NCBI RefSeq assembly: GCF_003143555.1
Contig: NZ_CP029347.1
Span: forward strand, 2,232,001-2,296,000
Source of the DNA: Saliniradius amylolyticus
GTDB taxonomy: Bacteria; Pseudomonadota; Gammaproteobacteria; Enterobacterales; Alteromonadaceae
Direction of reading: 5' to 3'
DNA: 64,000 bases
A model generated the notes under the pieces. That model ran no database searches and had not been told where the DNA came from. It saw only the letters and a program-made list of their open reading frames with translations. The translations under genes were made by a program, and so were the position numbers. Shown in pieces: positions 28,025 through 37,722 of this stretch (within the stretch, counting starts at the first letter, position 1; each line of letters starts with the position of its first letter).

Positions 28025-28071
28025 ACCTAAACCCGTTTTCTAGGGAAAAGATCCACTGGCTTCAGACATAA

Positions 28072-28099
28072 AAAAAGCGATGGCAATGCATCGCTTTTT
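28072..28099. terminator. Intrinsic terminator after hupB
   Basis: AAAAAGCGATG / CATCGCTTTTT stem (11 bases) with a short loop. A/T runs on both sides make it able to work in both directions. It separates hupB from ppiD. Confidence 0.88.
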
Positions 28100-28121
28100 A
28101 AAATTCAGACTGAACGTTTTC

Positions 28122-28394
28122 TTAGTTGCAGGCGTCTTTCAGTGCTTTACCGGCTTTGAAAGAAGGTACTTTAGCCGCAGCGATCTGAATCGTTGCACCC
28201 GTTTGAGGGTTACGACCAGTGCGAGCAGCGCGCTCACGAACCTGGAAAGTACCAAAGCCAACCAGGGCAACCTGGTCACCGTCTTTCAGAGCTTCAGTAA
28301 CTGCGTCGGTAAAAGCGTCCAGCGCGCGACCTGCAGCCGCTTTAGAAATATCGGCACCAGCTGCAATCTTGTCGATCAGTTGAGATTTATTCAC
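28122..28394 (-). CDS. hupB: DNA-binding protein HU-beta
   Basis: Nucleoid protein that bends and compacts DNA. The 90 residues start at GTG 28394, which is preceded by GGGGA. The beginning, [20 protein letters not shown], equals enteric HU-beta. The DNA-binding arm contains [14 protein letters not shown], and the end is [16 protein letters not shown] cysteine near the C-terminus (DACN) replaces the usual valine. A good sigma-70 promoter lies upstream and a strong terminator downstream, so it is a single-gene unit between lon and ppiD. Confidence 0.97.
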   Translation of the reverse strand: MNKSQLIDKIAAGADISKAAAGRALDAFTDAVTEALKDGDQVALVGFGTFQVRERAARTGRNPQTGATIQIAAAKVPSFKAGKALKDACN

Positions 28395-28450
28395 AATATC
28401 ATCCCCTTCGGTTTTTATTTTTTCTTTATCCCGCAAAATGTTGCGAAATT

Positions 28451-28479
28451 GTTATAACAGGCCTGTTTTGTGAGTGCAA
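28451..28479 (-). promoter_or_regulatory. Sigma-70 promoter of hupB
   Basis: The minus strand reads TTGCAC, 17-base spacer, TATAAC. The leader to the GTG start is about 50 bases and is A-rich. Confidence 0.75.
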
Positions 28480-28568
28480 GCCAGTTACGGTAAATTTTTA
28501 GACCGACTCCAAAGTGCTCACCCCTTATATGGCAAGGGATAGCGAGGAGTTGAACCAAGCCTACCACA

Positions 28569-28593
28569 TTTGGGGCATGTGAAAAGCCCCAAA
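28569..28593. other. Hairpin downstream of lon
   Basis: TTTGGGGC ... GCCCCAAA, an 8-base stem with a 9-base loop in the lon-hupB gap. Neither strand has a T-run directly after the stem, so it is not a classical terminator. It may protect the 3' end of the lon message. Confidence 0.4.
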
Positions 28594-28626
28594 AACAAAA
28601 AATCCCGCAAAAATACTCTCTGAGGG

Positions 28627-31005
28627 CTATTTTTTTGCCTCAAGAGCCTTGCCATCAGTATCTACAGGCTCAAAACCGGCCGGATTATGCTCAAGAGCCA
28701 ACTCCAATACCTCGTCTATCCATTGCACCGGATGAATATCCAAATCCTGTTTGACGTTATCCGGGATCTCCTCCAGATCCCGTTCATTATCCTTAGGTAT
28801 GACGACGGTCTTGATGCCGCCCCGGTGTGCCGCCAGCAACTTTTCTTTTAAACCGCCGATGGTAAGCACCTCACCGCGCAGGGTAATCTCACCGGTCATC
28901 GCCACATCGGCTCGCACCGGGTTGCCGGTCAGAGTCGATACCAGCGCCGTGCACATAGCAATACCAGCACTAGGGCCGTCTTTCGGGGTGGCGCCTTCAG
29001 GCACATGCACGTGGATATCACGCTTCTCATAGAAGTCGTTGTTAATCCCCAGCATCTTGGCCCGGTTACGCACTACCGTCATGGCAGTGTGAATGGACTC
29101 CTGCATCACATCGCCCAAAGAGCCGGTAAAGGTGGTTTTGCCCTTACCTGGCACGGAAGCGGTTTCGATTGTCAGTAAGTCACCACCGACCTGAGTCCAC
29201 GCCAGACCGGTCACCTGACCGATACGATTGTCCTTATCTGCCTTACCGTAGTCATAACGGCGCACGCCCAGATAATCATTGAGGTTATCCTGAGTCACCT
29301 CCACCTTCTTCAGCGTCTTATCCAGCAGGATATTTTTCACCGCCTTACGACAAACCTTGGAAATCTCCCGCTCCAGGTTGCGCACTCCGGCCTCTCGGGT
29401 GTAGTAACGAATAATGCCGATGATGGCGGATTCGTCGATCACCAGCTCACCTTTCTTCAGGCCATTACGCTTCATCTGCTTCTCAATCAGATGACGCTGG
29501 GCAATATTGAGCTTTTCGTCCTCGGTATAACCGGAAAGGCGGATCACCTCCATCCGATCCAATAACGGACCCGGGATCTCCATGCTGTTAGAAGTGGCCA
29601 CAAACATGACATCGGACAGGTCATAATCCACTTCCAGATAGTGATCACTGAAGGTACTGTTTTGCTCTGGGTCTAACACTTCCAGCAATGCCGAAGCCGG
29701 ATCGCCGCGCATATCCGCCGACATCTTGTCGATTTCATCCAGCAAGAACAGCGGGTTCTTCACTCCCACCTTGGCCATCTTCTGAATCAACTTACCAGGC
29801 AGTGACCCGATATAAGTACGCCTGTGGCCACGAATCTCCGCTTCATCACGCACGCCACCTAAGGCCATACGAATGTATTTACGCCCGGTGGCCTTGGCAA
29901 TAGACTGACCCAACGAGGTTTTACCCACCCCCGGCGGTCCTACCAGGCATAGGATAGGGCCTTTCAGCTTACGTACCCGCTGCTGCACCGCCAGGTACTC
30001 AATAATGCGTTCTTTGACGCGCTCCAGACCATAGTGGTCGGCGTCCAGTACCTGCTCAGCGCGGGCCAGATCTTTCTTCACCTTGCTGCGTTTATTCCAG
30101 GGCACCGACACCAACCAGTCGATATAACTACGTACCACCGTCGCTTCGGCAGACATGGGTGACATCATCTTAAGCTTTTGCAGTTCGGCCGTGGCTTTTT
30201 CCTTCGCCTCTTCAGGCATCTTGGCTTCGTCGATCTTATTGGCAAGAGCTTCAAATTCGTCCGGCGCATCATCCATTTCACCCAGTTCTTTCTGGATCGC
30301 CTTCATCTGTTCGTTGAGATAATACTCACGCTGGCTCTTTTCCATCTGCTTTTTGACCCGGCTGCGGATCTTCTTTTCCACCTGCAGCAAATCAATTTCG
30401 CTTTCCATCAGCGCCATCAGATACTCGAGACGCTCATTAATCCTGTCCATTTCCAGAACTTTTTGCTTCTCTTCCAGCTTCAGTGGCATATGCGCCGCCA
30501 TAGTGTCAGCAAGGCGAGCGGCATCCTCGATACCGTTTAAGGATGTGAGCACTTCTGGGGGAATCTTCTTGTTAAGTTTGACATAGCCCTCGAACTGCGA
30601 CACTGCGGAGCGAATCAACACTTCCTGTTCTGCCTCAGACAAAGGCTCATCAGCCTTCTGGTTCACTTCGGCAACAAAATAATCCTCAGACTGCAGGTAG
30701 GTCTGTACTTCACCGCGCACACTGCCCTCGACCAAGACCTTAACGGTGCCGTCCGGCAGCTTCAGCATCTGCAAAATACTGGCGATGGTACCAACGGTGT
30801 ATATATCATCGCTCTGTGGGTCGTCCGTGTTGGCGTCTTTCTGGGCCGCCAGAAAGATCTGTTTATCGTCGTTCATGGCCGCCTCCAGGCTCTGAATCGA
30901 CTTTTCACGGCCAACAAACAAAGGGATCACCATATGGGGATAAACCACCACATCCCGCAAGGCTAAAACGGGCAATTCAACGGGATCGACTCGCTCTGTT
31001 GTCAT
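28627..31005 (-). CDS. lon: ATP-dependent protease Lon
   Basis: Cytoplasmic serine protease that degrades misfolded and regulatory proteins. The 792 residues have the LON substrate domain ([20 protein letters not shown] near the N-terminus), a coiled-coil region, AAA+ with Walker [12 protein letters not shown] and Walker [10 protein letters not shown], and the protease domain with the catalytic serine in [11 protein letters not shown]. All catalytic elements are intact. A sigma-32-like promoter upstream fits heat-shock control as in E. coli. Neighbours clpX and hupB are standard. Confidence 0.98.
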   Translation of the reverse strand: MTTERVDPVELPVLALRDVVVYPHMVIPLFVGREKSIQSLEAAMNDDKQIFLAAQKDANTDDPQSDDIYTVGTIASILQMLKLPDGTVKVLVEGSVRGEVQTYLQSEDYFVAEVNQKADEPLSEAEQEVLIRSAVSQFEGYVKLNKKIPPEVLTSLNGIEDAARLADTMAAHMPLKLEEKQKVLEMDRINERLEYLMALMESEIDLLQVEKKIRSRVKKQMEKSQREYYLNEQMKAIQKELGEMDDAPDEFEALANKIDEAKMPEEAKEKATAELQKLKMMSPMSAEATVVRSYIDWLVSVPWNKRSKVKKDLARAEQVLDADHYGLERVKERIIEYLAVQQRVRKLKGPILCLVGPPGVGKTSLGQSIAKATGRKYIRMALGGVRDEAEIRGHRRTYIGSLPGKLIQKMAKVGVKNPLFLLDEIDKMSADMRGDPASALLEVLDPEQNSTFSDHYLEVDYDLSDVMFVATSNSMEIPGPLLDRMEVIRLSGYTEDEKLNIAQRHLIEKQMKRNGLKKGELVIDESAIIGIIRYYTREAGVRNLEREISKVCRKAVKNILLDKTLKKVEVTQDNLNDYLGVRRYDYGKADKDNRIGQVTGLAWTQVGGDLLTIETASVPGKGKTTFTGSLGDVMQESIHTAMTVVRNRAKMLGINNDFYEKRDIHVHVPEGATPKDGPSAGIAMCTALVSTLTGNPVRADVAMTGEITLRGEVLTIGGLKEKLLAAHRGGIKTVVIPKDNERDLEEIPDNVKQDLDIHPVQWIDEVLELALEHNPAGFEPVDTDGKALEAKK

Positions 31006-31037
31006 AATTCGTTCTCTGATTGTGCAAATTGAGAGTT

Positions 31038-31065
31038 ATATGGGGATGGGAGGCCGTAAGTTCAA
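31038..31065 (-). promoter_or_regulatory. Sigma-32 (heat-shock) promoter of lon
   Basis: The minus strand reads TTGAAC, 14-base spacer, CCCCATAT. This matches the sigma-32 pattern (CTTGAA-N13/15-CCCCATnT) closely, with A for the first C. It lies 33 bases before the lon ATG. Confidence 0.75.
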
Positions 31066-31098
31066 TCGGGTGCCGGCCTCTCGTTGTCCACCCGTACA

Positions 31099-31120
31099 AA
31101 AAAGGCCCGACAAGCGGGCC
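31099..31120 (-). terminator. Intrinsic terminator after clpX
   Basis: GGCCCG-acaag-CGGGCC hairpin. On the minus strand it is followed by TTTTTTGT. It lies just past the clpX stop and ahead of the lon promoter. Confidence 0.88.
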
Positions 31121-31126
31121 TTAGCA

Positions 31127-32404
31127 TTATTCAGAAGCGGCTTTCTTATCGCCGGCATTATCATAAATCCGGATGGGCTTGGACTCGCCTTTGACCACGG
31201 ACTCGTCGATGACCACCTTACTGACTTCCTCTTCTGAGGGCAGGTCATACATGGTTTCTAACAAGATCCCCTCCACAATGGAGCGCAAGCCCCGTGCGCC
31301 TGTCTTACGCTCCATTGCTTTACGAGCAATCGCGTGCAAGGCATCGTCGCGGAACTCCAGCTCTACGTCTTCAATGGCGAAAAGGGCACCATACTGTTTG
31401 GTCAGTGCGTTTTTAGGTTCCCGCAAAATCTGAACCAGCGCTTCCTCGTCCAGCTCTTCTAATGAGGTAACCACCGGCAAGCGACCAATAAACTCAGGGA
31501 TCAGACCATATTTGATCAAATCCTCAGGCTCTACCTTACGGAATAACTCGCTGGCGGTCTCGCGGTTATCAGTGCTGCGTACCTCGGCGCCAAATCCGAT
31601 ACTGGTGCCGGTAAGTGCTCGCTGCTCGATCACTTTATCCAACCCAGCGAACGCGCCGCCGCAGATAAACAGAATTTTCGAGGTATCCACTTGCAGGAAT
31701 TCCTGCTGTGGATGCTTGCGCCCGCCTTGCGGCGGAACCGAGGCCACTGTACCTTCGATAAGTTTCAACAGCGCTTGCTGCACACCTTCGCCGGAAACGT
31801 CGCGAGTGATCGACGGATTCTCAGACTTACGAGATACTTTGTCGATCTCATCAATGTAGACAATGCCGCGCTCGGCTTTTTCCACATCGTAATCGCACTT
31901 TTGCAGTAGCTTCTGGATGATGTTTTCCACGTCTTCCCCCACATAACCGGCTTCGGTTAGTGTGGTTGCATCTGCCATGGTGAATGGCACATCCAAGAAA
32001 CGCGCCAACGTCTCGGCCAATAGTGTCTTACCACTACCGGTGGGGCCTATCAGCAAGATATTACTCTTACCCAGTTCCACACCTTCATGCACATCGCCGT
32101 TACGCAAACGCTTGTAGTGGTTGTAGACGGCCACTGACAGAACTTTCTTGGCATGCTCCTGACCGATGACATAGCCATCCAGGTGAGCATGAATTTCGCT
32201 TGGCTTCGGCAAGGCCTCTTTAGCCTGCTTGGGCGCGATTTCTTTGATCTCTTCACGAATGATGTCGTTGCACAGATCCACACATTCATCACAGATGAAT
32301 ACGGAGGGGCCGGCTATCAATTTACGTACTTCATGCTGACTCTTGCCGCAGAAAGAGCAATACAGCAGCTTGTTGTCGCCTTCTCCGCCTTGCTTGTCAC
32401 TCAT
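31127..32404 (-). CDS. clpX: ClpXP protease ATPase subunit ClpX
   Basis: Hexameric unfoldase that feeds substrates to ClpP. The 425 residues begin with a zinc-binding domain using C16, C19, C38 and C41 (YCSFCGKS ... [10 protein letters not shown]). The AAA+ domain has Walker A GPTGSGKT (120-127), Walker [12 protein letters not shown], and a C-terminal small domain ([18 protein letters not shown]). The ClpP-docking IGF-type loop is present as SIGFGAEV. It is downstream of clpP with a 64-base gap. Confidence 0.98.
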   Translation of the reverse strand: MSDKQGGEGDNKLLYCSFCGKSQHEVRKLIAGPSVFICDECVDLCNDIIREEIKEIAPKQAKEALPKPSEIHAHLDGYVIGQEHAKKVLSVAVYNHYKRLRNGDVHEGVELGKSNILLIGPTGSGKTLLAETLARFLDVPFTMADATTLTEAGYVGEDVENIIQKLLQKCDYDVEKAERGIVYIDEIDKVSRKSENPSITRDVSGEGVQQALLKLIEGTVASVPPQGGRKHPQQEFLQVDTSKILFICGGAFAGLDKVIEQRALTGTSIGFGAEVRSTDNRETASELFRKVEPEDLIKYGLIPEFIGRLPVVTSLEELDEEALVQILREPKNALTKQYGALFAIEDVELEFRDDALHAIARKAMERKTGARGLRSIVEGILLETMYDLPSEEEVSKVVIDESVVKGESKPIRIYDNAGDKKAASE

Positions 32405-32468
32405 CGCTTACCTCTAAATGATCTGCTAATACTAACAATTTAGCCCATTGATACGGGTTTGTTAGTTA

Positions 32469-33098
32469 TTACTCGCCCTTTAAGGCTTGTTCCCGGTTCG
32501 CCAGTACCTGATCCACCAATCCATAGTTTTTGGCGTCATCGGCACTCATAAAACGATCCCTATCTGTATCTTCGGCTACGGTGTCATAATCTTGACCCGT
32601 ATGTTCAGACAACAATCGATTCAGTTTTTCTTTGATAGACAGGATTTCTTTGGCGTGAATTTCAATATCCGACGCCTGTCCCTGATACCCGCCCAGCGGC
32701 TGATGGATCATCACCCGGGAGTTGGGCAGGCAATAGCGCTTCCCCTTAGTCCCGGCCGACAGCAGGAAAGCTCCCATACTGGCGGCTTGTCCCACACATA
32801 CGGTACTCACATCCGGCTTGATAAAGTTCATGGTGTCGTAAATCGACATACCGGCAGTCACCGAGCCCCCCGGCGAGTTGATGTATAAGAAGATGTCTTT
32901 ATCGGGGTTCTCCGACTCCAGATACAACATCTGAGCTACGATCAGGTTGGCCATATGGTCTTCAACCTGTCCCACCATAAAGATAACCCGCTCTTTCAGC
33001 AGGCGTGAATAGATATCGTAAGAACGCTCACCTTTTGAGGTCTGCTCCACCACCATGGGGACCAGCGCATTCATAGGGTCAAAAGACTCGTTATGCAT
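32469..33098 (-). CDS. clpP: ClpXP protease proteolytic subunit ClpP
   Basis: Tetradecameric serine protease. The 209 residues include a probable short propeptide and the catalytic triad S107 (GQAASMGAF), H132 (MIHQPLGG) and D181 (DRDRFMSA). Conserved [11 protein letters not shown] is also present. It stands between tig and clpX in the standard order. The tig terminator lies only about 20 bases before its ATG. Confidence 0.98.
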   Translation of the reverse strand: MHNESFDPMNALVPMVVEQTSKGERSYDIYSRLLKERVIFMVGQVEDHMANLIVAQMLYLESENPDKDIFLYINSPGGSVTAGMSIYDTMNFIKPDVSTVCVGQAASMGAFLLSAGTKGKRYCLPNSRVMIHQPLGGYQGQASDIEIHAKEILSIKEKLNRLLSEHTGQDYDTVAEDTDRDRFMSADDAKNYGLVDQVLANREQALKGE

Positions 33099-33113
33099 AG
33101 ATTCTCTTCTATC

Positions 33114-33147
33114 AAATAAAAAAATGCCCGGTAATTACCGAGCATTT
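33114..33147 (-). terminator. Terminator/attenuator between tig and clpP
   Basis: Minus-strand stem AAATGCtCGGT / ACCGgGCATTT with a 4-base loop, followed by TTTTTTTATTT. It ends about 15 bases before the clpP start codon. Confidence 0.85.
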
Positions 33148-33188
33148 AATCAGTAGGCAAGTATTGAAGTCAATCCAAGGCTGGGAAA

Positions 33189-34487
33189 TTAACCCTGCTT
33201 GTTCATGATTTCGTCAAAAGACTTCTCGACGTCTTTTACTTTGGCATTATCTAGCAACCATTCAACGGCCTGCTCTTCCAGAGCCACATTCTGCATCTGT
33301 TGCATCATTTCCTGGTTGTTCTTGTAATACTCGATCACTTCCTGAGGATCTTCGTAAGCCGACGCCGTGGTCTCTATCAACTCATCCACTTTGGCTTCGT
33401 CCACCTTAAGCTCGTTCTGCTTGATCACTTCGCCTAACAGCAGACCAACAGAAACACGCTTGCGGGCGTTTTCTTCGAACAGCTCTTTGGGCAGCTCAGG
33501 CATATTCGCGCCTTGCTGACCGCCGAAACGCTGCATCGCTTGTTTACGCAGTGCGTCGATCTCTTGGTCTACCAGGGCCTCAGGCAGGTCAATCTCGTTA
33601 TTTTCAACCAAGCCGTTGATAGCTTGCTCTTTCACTTGATTCTTCAGAGCCTGGTCCAGCTCACGCTGCATGTTTTTGCGAACTTCGTCACGCAATGCGT
33701 CAACACCGCCATCTTCTACGCCGAACAGCTTGGCAAACTCATCGTTCACTTCTGGCAGTTCCTGCTGCTCCACCTTTTTCACGGTAACCGCGAACTTGGC
33801 ATTCTTCCCTTTCAGCGCTTCGGCATGGTAGTCCTCAGGGAAAGTCACATTGGCTTCCACTTCTTCCCCTGCTTTGGCACCAACGATGGCATCTTCGAAA
33901 CCGGGAATCATACGGCCCTGACCCATCTCCAACTGGAAATCTTCGGCTTTACCGCCTTCAAACTCTTCACCGTCAATGGTGCCAACAAAGTCGATGGTCA
34001 CGCGGTCGTCTTTCTTAGACTTGCGCTTTACTTCCTTCCAGCTGGCGTGCTGCTTGCGAAGGGTATCCATCATGTTATCCAGGTCTTCGTCTTTGATATC
34101 AACCTGAGGCTTCTCGACTTCGATCTTATCTAAGTCTTTCAGCTCCACTTCCGGATAAACCTCAAAAGACGCTACGAACTCCAGGTCCTGGCCATCTTCG
34201 TCTTTAGTCGCTTCGAACTTTGGCATGCCGGCAGGACTCAGTTTCTCCTGCATGATGGCTTCGTAGAAATTACGCTGCATCACATCGCCAGCCACTTCCT
34301 GACGAACCGCCTGACCAAAGCGCTTTTTAATCACGCTAACCGGAACCTTGCCGGGGCGGAAGCCATTGATACGCTGAGTTTTCGCCAATTGTTGTAAACG
34401 GGATTTCACTGCGGCGTCCACAGACTCAGCCGGAACAGTGATGGTAAGACGGCGTTCTAAACCCTCAGTCTCTACAGAAACTTGCAT
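33189..34487 (-). CDS. tig: Trigger factor
   Basis: Ribosome-bound chaperone and prolyl isomerase acting on nascent chains. I use ATG at 34487 (432 residues, [17 protein letters not shown]): GAGG lies seven bases before it, and it matches the family start; ATG at 34493 is too close to that site. The ribosome-binding signature GFRPGKVP is intact. The PPIase domain occupies about 150-240 ([19 protein letters not shown]), followed by the helical C-terminal chaperone arms. First gene of the tig-clpP-clpX set. Confidence 0.97.
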   Translation of the reverse strand: MQVSVETEGLERRLTITVPAESVDAAVKSRLQQLAKTQRINGFRPGKVPVSVIKKRFGQAVRQEVAGDVMQRNFYEAIMQEKLSPAGMPKFEATKDEDGQDLEFVASFEVYPEVELKDLDKIEVEKPQVDIKDEDLDNMMDTLRKQHASWKEVKRKSKKDDRVTIDFVGTIDGEEFEGGKAEDFQLEMGQGRMIPGFEDAIVGAKAGEEVEANVTFPEDYHAEALKGKNAKFAVTVKKVEQQELPEVNDEFAKLFGVEDGGVDALRDEVRKNMQRELDQALKNQVKEQAINGLVENNEIDLPEALVDQEIDALRKQAMQRFGGQQGANMPELPKELFEENARKRVSVGLLLGEVIKQNELKVDEAKVDELIETTASAYEDPQEVIEYYKNNQEMMQQMQNVALEEQAVEWLLDNAKVKDVEKSFDEIMNKQG

Positions 34488-34596
34488 TCTCATACCTCAA
34501 CTTTGCGCATAACGCATTGATTTACTGCCACCTTTAATCCCATTGCCGTAAGCGCGTGTCACGGGCGGATGTGGCCTGCTTAAAAAAAGACGCAGC

Positions 34597-34602
34597 ATTA
34601 TA
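34597..34602 (-). promoter_or_regulatory. Probable -10 box of tig
   Basis: Perfect TATAAT on the minus strand about 110 bases before tig. The -35 at 17 bases (TGGAAT) is poor. The leader contains a T-run and GC-rich segments but no clear hairpin. Confidence 0.4.
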
Positions 34603-34701
34603 GCGGCAGCGGAAACTCAATTCCAGAGAAGGCAGGATAAAAATGTAAAATTAACGAGTGAAACAAGCGCAGTAGAAGGAATAAAAACGGAATCGAAGGA
34701 A

Positions 34702-34778
34702 TGGGGTGGACGATGGGACTTGAACCCACGACAACCGGAATCACAATCCGGGGCTCTACCAACTGAGCTACGCCCACC
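34702..34778 (-). tRNA. tRNA-His (GTG)
   Basis: Full cloverleaf on the minus strand, with the anticodon loop TTGTGAT, T-arm GTGGGTTCAAGTCCCAT, and CCA encoded. The extra G at position -1 opposite discriminator C, typical of tRNA-His, is present (34778). The acceptor stem has one G-T pair. Confidence 0.97.
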
Positions 34779-34808
34779 ATAGGTGATGCTGTTGCACTGC
34801 CGATTCGC

Positions 34809-34885
<77 letters not shown>

Positions 34886-34919
34886 CCGGTCGAATCAGTG
34901 TAAACAGGCATTGAAAAAA

Positions 34920-34996
34920 TGGTCGGTGAGACAGGATTTGAACCTGCGACCCCTTGTACCCAAAACAAGTGCGCTACCAAGCTGCGCTACTCACCG
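34920..34996 (-). tRNA. tRNA-Pro (TGG)
   Basis: Cloverleaf with acceptor CGGTGAG / CTCACCG, anticodon loop TTTGGGT (TGG), T-arm GCAGGTTCAAATCCTGT and encoded CCA. The C1-G72 start is typical of proline tRNAs. First gene of the operon. Confidence 0.97.
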
Positions 34997-35037
34997 ACAT
35001 ATTTTTCGGTAACGACCCTCGCCGTTACGGGGTGCGA

Positions 35038-35066
35038 ATATTACTGACTTGGGTATAGAGCGTCAA
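35038..35066 (-). promoter_or_regulatory. Stable-RNA promoter of the tRNA Pro-Arg-His operon
   Basis: The minus strand reads TTGACG, 17-base spacer, TAATAT, followed by the GC-rich discriminator TCGCACCCCG, typical of stringently controlled stable-RNA promoters. The short leader contains the hairpin GTAACG-N8-CGTTAC (35009-35028). Confidence 0.85.
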
Positions 35067-35277
35067 ACACTTTTTTACTTTAGCCGCTCGAGTGGTCAAA
35101 TTTAACTCAAGACGTCTAAAAATCCAGCCAACCCAACACAAAACGGCACAATTCACTCGTCTTTGCGGTTTAAAATGATCTTGCCGAGTTTAATAACGTG
35201 AATGTCAATTGCCCGTCATCACAGCTTCATGTGACAATACCCCTTTGTTAATTGATGCCTAACGGATATCCATTCTC
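35067..35277. other. Intergenic region upstream of folD
   Basis: Part of the longest gap in the window (34997-35277). Apart from the tRNA promoter it holds an AT-rich region and the small inverted repeat TCACA-N6-TGTGA (35219-35234). A poor TTGCCC-N18-GACAAT promoter candidate for folD overlaps that repeat. I see no gene. Confidence 0.4.
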
Positions 35278-36144
35278 ATGCCTGCACAGATTATTGACGG
35301 AAAACAGATTGCCAAACAATTGCGCCAGAATGTGGCCACCCATGTCTCTTCAATTACTCAGTCTGGTCGCCGCGCGCCAGGCCTGGCAGTAATACTGGTA
35401 GGGGCCGACCCCGCGTCTCAGGTGTACGTCGGCAGTAAACGCAAGGCTTGTGAAGAAGTCGGCTTTACCTCCAAGGCCTATGATTTGCCAGCCACCACCT
35501 CTCAGCAGGAATTAGAGGCGTTAGTGGATAAACTGAATCAAGACAACAGCATCGATGGCATACTCGTGCAATTACCCTTACCCGCAGGACTGAATGCCGA
35601 GCGAGTATTGGAGCGCATTCACCCTACCAAGGATGTGGATGGCTTTCATCCTTACAATATTGGCCGGTTGGCCCAGCGTATTCCGGCGCTCAGACCTTGC
35701 ACCCCTAAAGGCATCATGACACTGATCGAGTCCACTAAGCGCCCAATTAAGGGCATGGATGCAGTGGTCGTGGGCGCGTCCAACATCGTCGGACGCCCAA
35801 TGTCGTTAGAGTTATTGCTCGCAGGCTGCACCACCACGGTCTGTCACAAGTTTACCCAGGACCTGAAATCCCATGTTCAGCGGGCTGACCTGCTGGTAGT
35901 CGCTGTTGGCAAACCGGGCTTTATACCCGGTGAATGGATCAAGCCCAACGCCATAGTGGTTGATGTGGGCATTAACCGCCTGGATGACGGTTCTCTGGCC
36001 GGGGACGTTGAGTTTGAACCAGCAGCCGAACGAGCGGGCTGGATTACCCCTGTCCCCGGTGGTGTCGGCCCTATGACGGTCGCCAGCCTGATCGAAAATA
36101 CCCTGGAGTCCTACGTAAAATTCCATTCAGGCTCTAATCAGTGA
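35278..36144 (+). CDS. folD: FolD: methylenetetrahydrofolate dehydrogenase / cyclohydrolase
   Basis: Bifunctional enzyme that interconverts 5,10-methylene-THF and 10-formyl-THF for one-carbon metabolism. The 288 residues include the catalytic-domain motif [14 protein letters not shown] (with the catalytic Lys) and [11 protein letters not shown]. The dinucleotide-binding domain contains [17 protein letters not shown], and [19 protein letters not shown] lies at the end. It overlaps the next gene by four bases (ATGA), so the DUF1415 gene is probably co-translated. Confidence 0.97.
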   Translation: MPAQIIDGKQIAKQLRQNVATHVSSITQSGRRAPGLAVILVGADPASQVYVGSKRKACEEVGFTSKAYDLPATTSQQELEALVDKLNQDNSIDGILVQLPLPAGLNAERVLERIHPTKDVDGFHPYNIGRLAQRIPALRPCTPKGIMTLIESTKRPIKGMDAVVVGASNIVGRPMSLELLLAGCTTTVCHKFTQDLKSHVQRADLLVVAVGKPGFIPGEWIKPNAIVVDVGINRLDDGSLAGDVEFEPAAERAGWITPVPGGVGPMTVASLIENTLESYVKFHSGSNQ

Positions 36145-36695
36145 CCGATAACGACGCGATCGGTGCCGTTAAGCACTGGGTCGAACAAGTGGTCGTGGGG
36201 CAGAACTTCTGCCCCTTTGCCCGCCCAGAGGTCCAAAAGCAACGGATTTGCTATACGCTCTCCAGCACCTGCAGCACAACCTCTGCCATCGATAGTTTAT
36301 TAGACGAATGTGAACGTCTGGATAGCCACGCTGACACCAGCACTACCTTACTTATCTTTGATGTCGGCTTTGCGGATTTCGATGATTTTCTGCATTTGAT
36401 TAATGAAGGCGAACAAGCACTTATCAGGGCTGGATATGAGGGCACCTATCAGTTGGCCCATTTCCACCCCCAATACTGCTTCGATGGTCTGGAAGAACAG
36501 GATGCGGCAAACTACACCAACCGTGCGCCTTATCCGGTGTTACATATACTCAGAGAAGCTCAGCTCAGTGAAGCGCTGGCGAATTACAACCAGCCCGACA
36601 ACATTCCCAAGCGCAACATAAAAAAAGCCCGCCAGTTACAGGCGAGCTTCTTCGAAAAGTGCCTGGCCGACTGTCATCGTCAGGCTAAATGTTAA
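36141..36695 (+). CDS. DUF1415 family protein of unknown function
   Basis: A 184-residue soluble protein. I recognise the DUF1415 pattern: [20 protein letters not shown] at the start (conserved Cys in NFCPFA), a middle [14 protein letters not shown], then [29 protein letters not shown] and a C-terminal NIKKARQL. The conserved Cys, His and acidic residues could form an active or metal site, but no function is known to me. It is translationally coupled to folD. It ends only four bases from the convergent DUF4340 gene. Confidence 0.85.
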   Translation: MTDNDAIGAVKHWVEQVVVGQNFCPFARPEVQKQRICYTLSSTCSTTSAIDSLLDECERLDSHADTSTTLLIFDVGFADFDDFLHLINEGEQALIRAGYEGTYQLAHFHPQYCFDGLEEQDAANYTNRAPYPVLHILREAQLSEALANYNQPDNIPKRNIKKARQLQASFFEKCLADCHRQAKC

Positions 36696-36699
36696 GCCT

Positions 36700-37722
36700 T
36701 TAGCCCGGAGCCTCGCCCTCCTCCATTGGCGTTGATGGCTCATCCTCGGGGGCGTCTTGCTTAGGTAGCGGCTTTAAGAAGTCCTCTTTCAGCTTGTTCA
36801 GTTGCCGCGCAGTAAAGCCGGATATGGCATAAACCCGGTCCTGCCAGACACCGTCTAGCTGTTCAGACTCAAGCTGCAAAAAATACTGCTCCTGGCTCTG
36901 AAATAACTTCAGCGTCAGGCTGGTGTCGTCAAACAAGCTCACATTGAGAGTTGTCTGCAGTTCCCCGAGAGTTCTGTCAAAAGAGGCCTGCGTCCACTGC
37001 TGCTCGAAATTAAGCTGGGTCAGGTTCTGAGGCAGACTGTTTAATACCGAGGCATATTTCAACTCCCGTCCCTCTGGCAATTCTGTTAGCAAGAATTCCC
37101 CTTGCTCAGGATTGGCCTTATAGATCTTCCAACCACTATCGCCGGGCCGCTCAACGGCACGGACCTGCTGTACGTTCAGAGACAGAATCGGTTGTTGCAG
37201 CCACTCCTGGGCCATCGCTGGTAGCTCAATGGCCCGATCAACAAGCCAACTTTGGGACTGCCCGACCAGGCGCACATATTGCCCATACCCCGAGGCAGGC
37301 TGATTGCCCACCAGCAATTGCCACTGTTGCTCGCCTGCGCTTAAGGTCAGGCGCCTTGCCATGCTGTCCTGTTGCTCAATAGACTTCAGCCCCAGCCGGT
37401 GATAAGCCGACTCGCGGCGTGTCTTGGCTTGCACCTGAGTGGCCTGTATCAGTTGTGTCAGTAATTCAGAAAGCTTGCCGGCATTTGCCGGATAGTCACC
37501 GTGGCTGGTCATCAGCCACTGTTGTCCCTGACGCTTTACCCGAATACTGTCTCCCTGAGCCCGCTCCAACGTAATCGACTGCACCTTATCGGCATGCTGC
37601 TTCAAGCCAGGTAGCAATAATTCTCCGGACTGAGACTGCGTTGATGAACCACTATCCAGAGACAGGCCAATCACCGCCGCAAAAGCCGCGATCAGGGCCA
37701 GAATCACAATATGGCGATTCAT
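36700..37722 (-). CDS. DUF4340 domain protein of the Gld-like ABC operon
   Basis: Membrane-anchored extracytoplasmic protein of 340 residues from ATG 37722, which overlaps the upstream stop as ATGA. It starts with one hydrophobic anchor (MNRHIVILALIAAFAAVIGL). A DUF4340-type region follows with GELLLPGLKQHADKVQSITL, and later WLVDRAIELPAMAQEWLQ. The C-terminus is proline- and acid-rich. Function is unknown. Such genes regularly follow GldF/GldG-like ABC components in gammaproteobacteria, which suggests a periplasmic partner of that transporter (inference). Confidence 0.8.
   Translation of the reverse strand: MNRHIVILALIAAFAAVIGLSLDSGSSTQSQSGELLLPGLKQHADKVQSITLERAQGDSIRVKRQGQQWLMTSHGDYPANAGKLSELLTQLIQATQVQAKTRRESAYHRLGLKSIEQQDSMARRLTLSAGEQQWQLLVGNQPASGYGQYVRLVGQSQSWLVDRAIELPAMAQEWLQQPILSLNVQQVRAVERPGDSGWKIYKANPEQGEFLLTELPEGRELKYASVLNSLPQNLTQLNFEQQWTQASFDRTLGELQTTLNVSLFDDTSLTLKLFQSQEQYFLQLESEQLDGVWQDRVYAISGFTARQLNKLKEDFLKPLPKQDAPEDEPSTPMEEGEAPG

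Noticed and set aside
28569-28593. Intrinsic terminator of lon
   Set aside because: The stem is real, but no T-run follows it on the minus strand; kept only as a hairpin of unknown role.
35219-35234. CRP site upstream of folD
   Set aside because: The repeat reads TCACA-N6-TGTGA, the reverse arm order of the CRP half-site arrangement (TGTGA-N6-TCACA).
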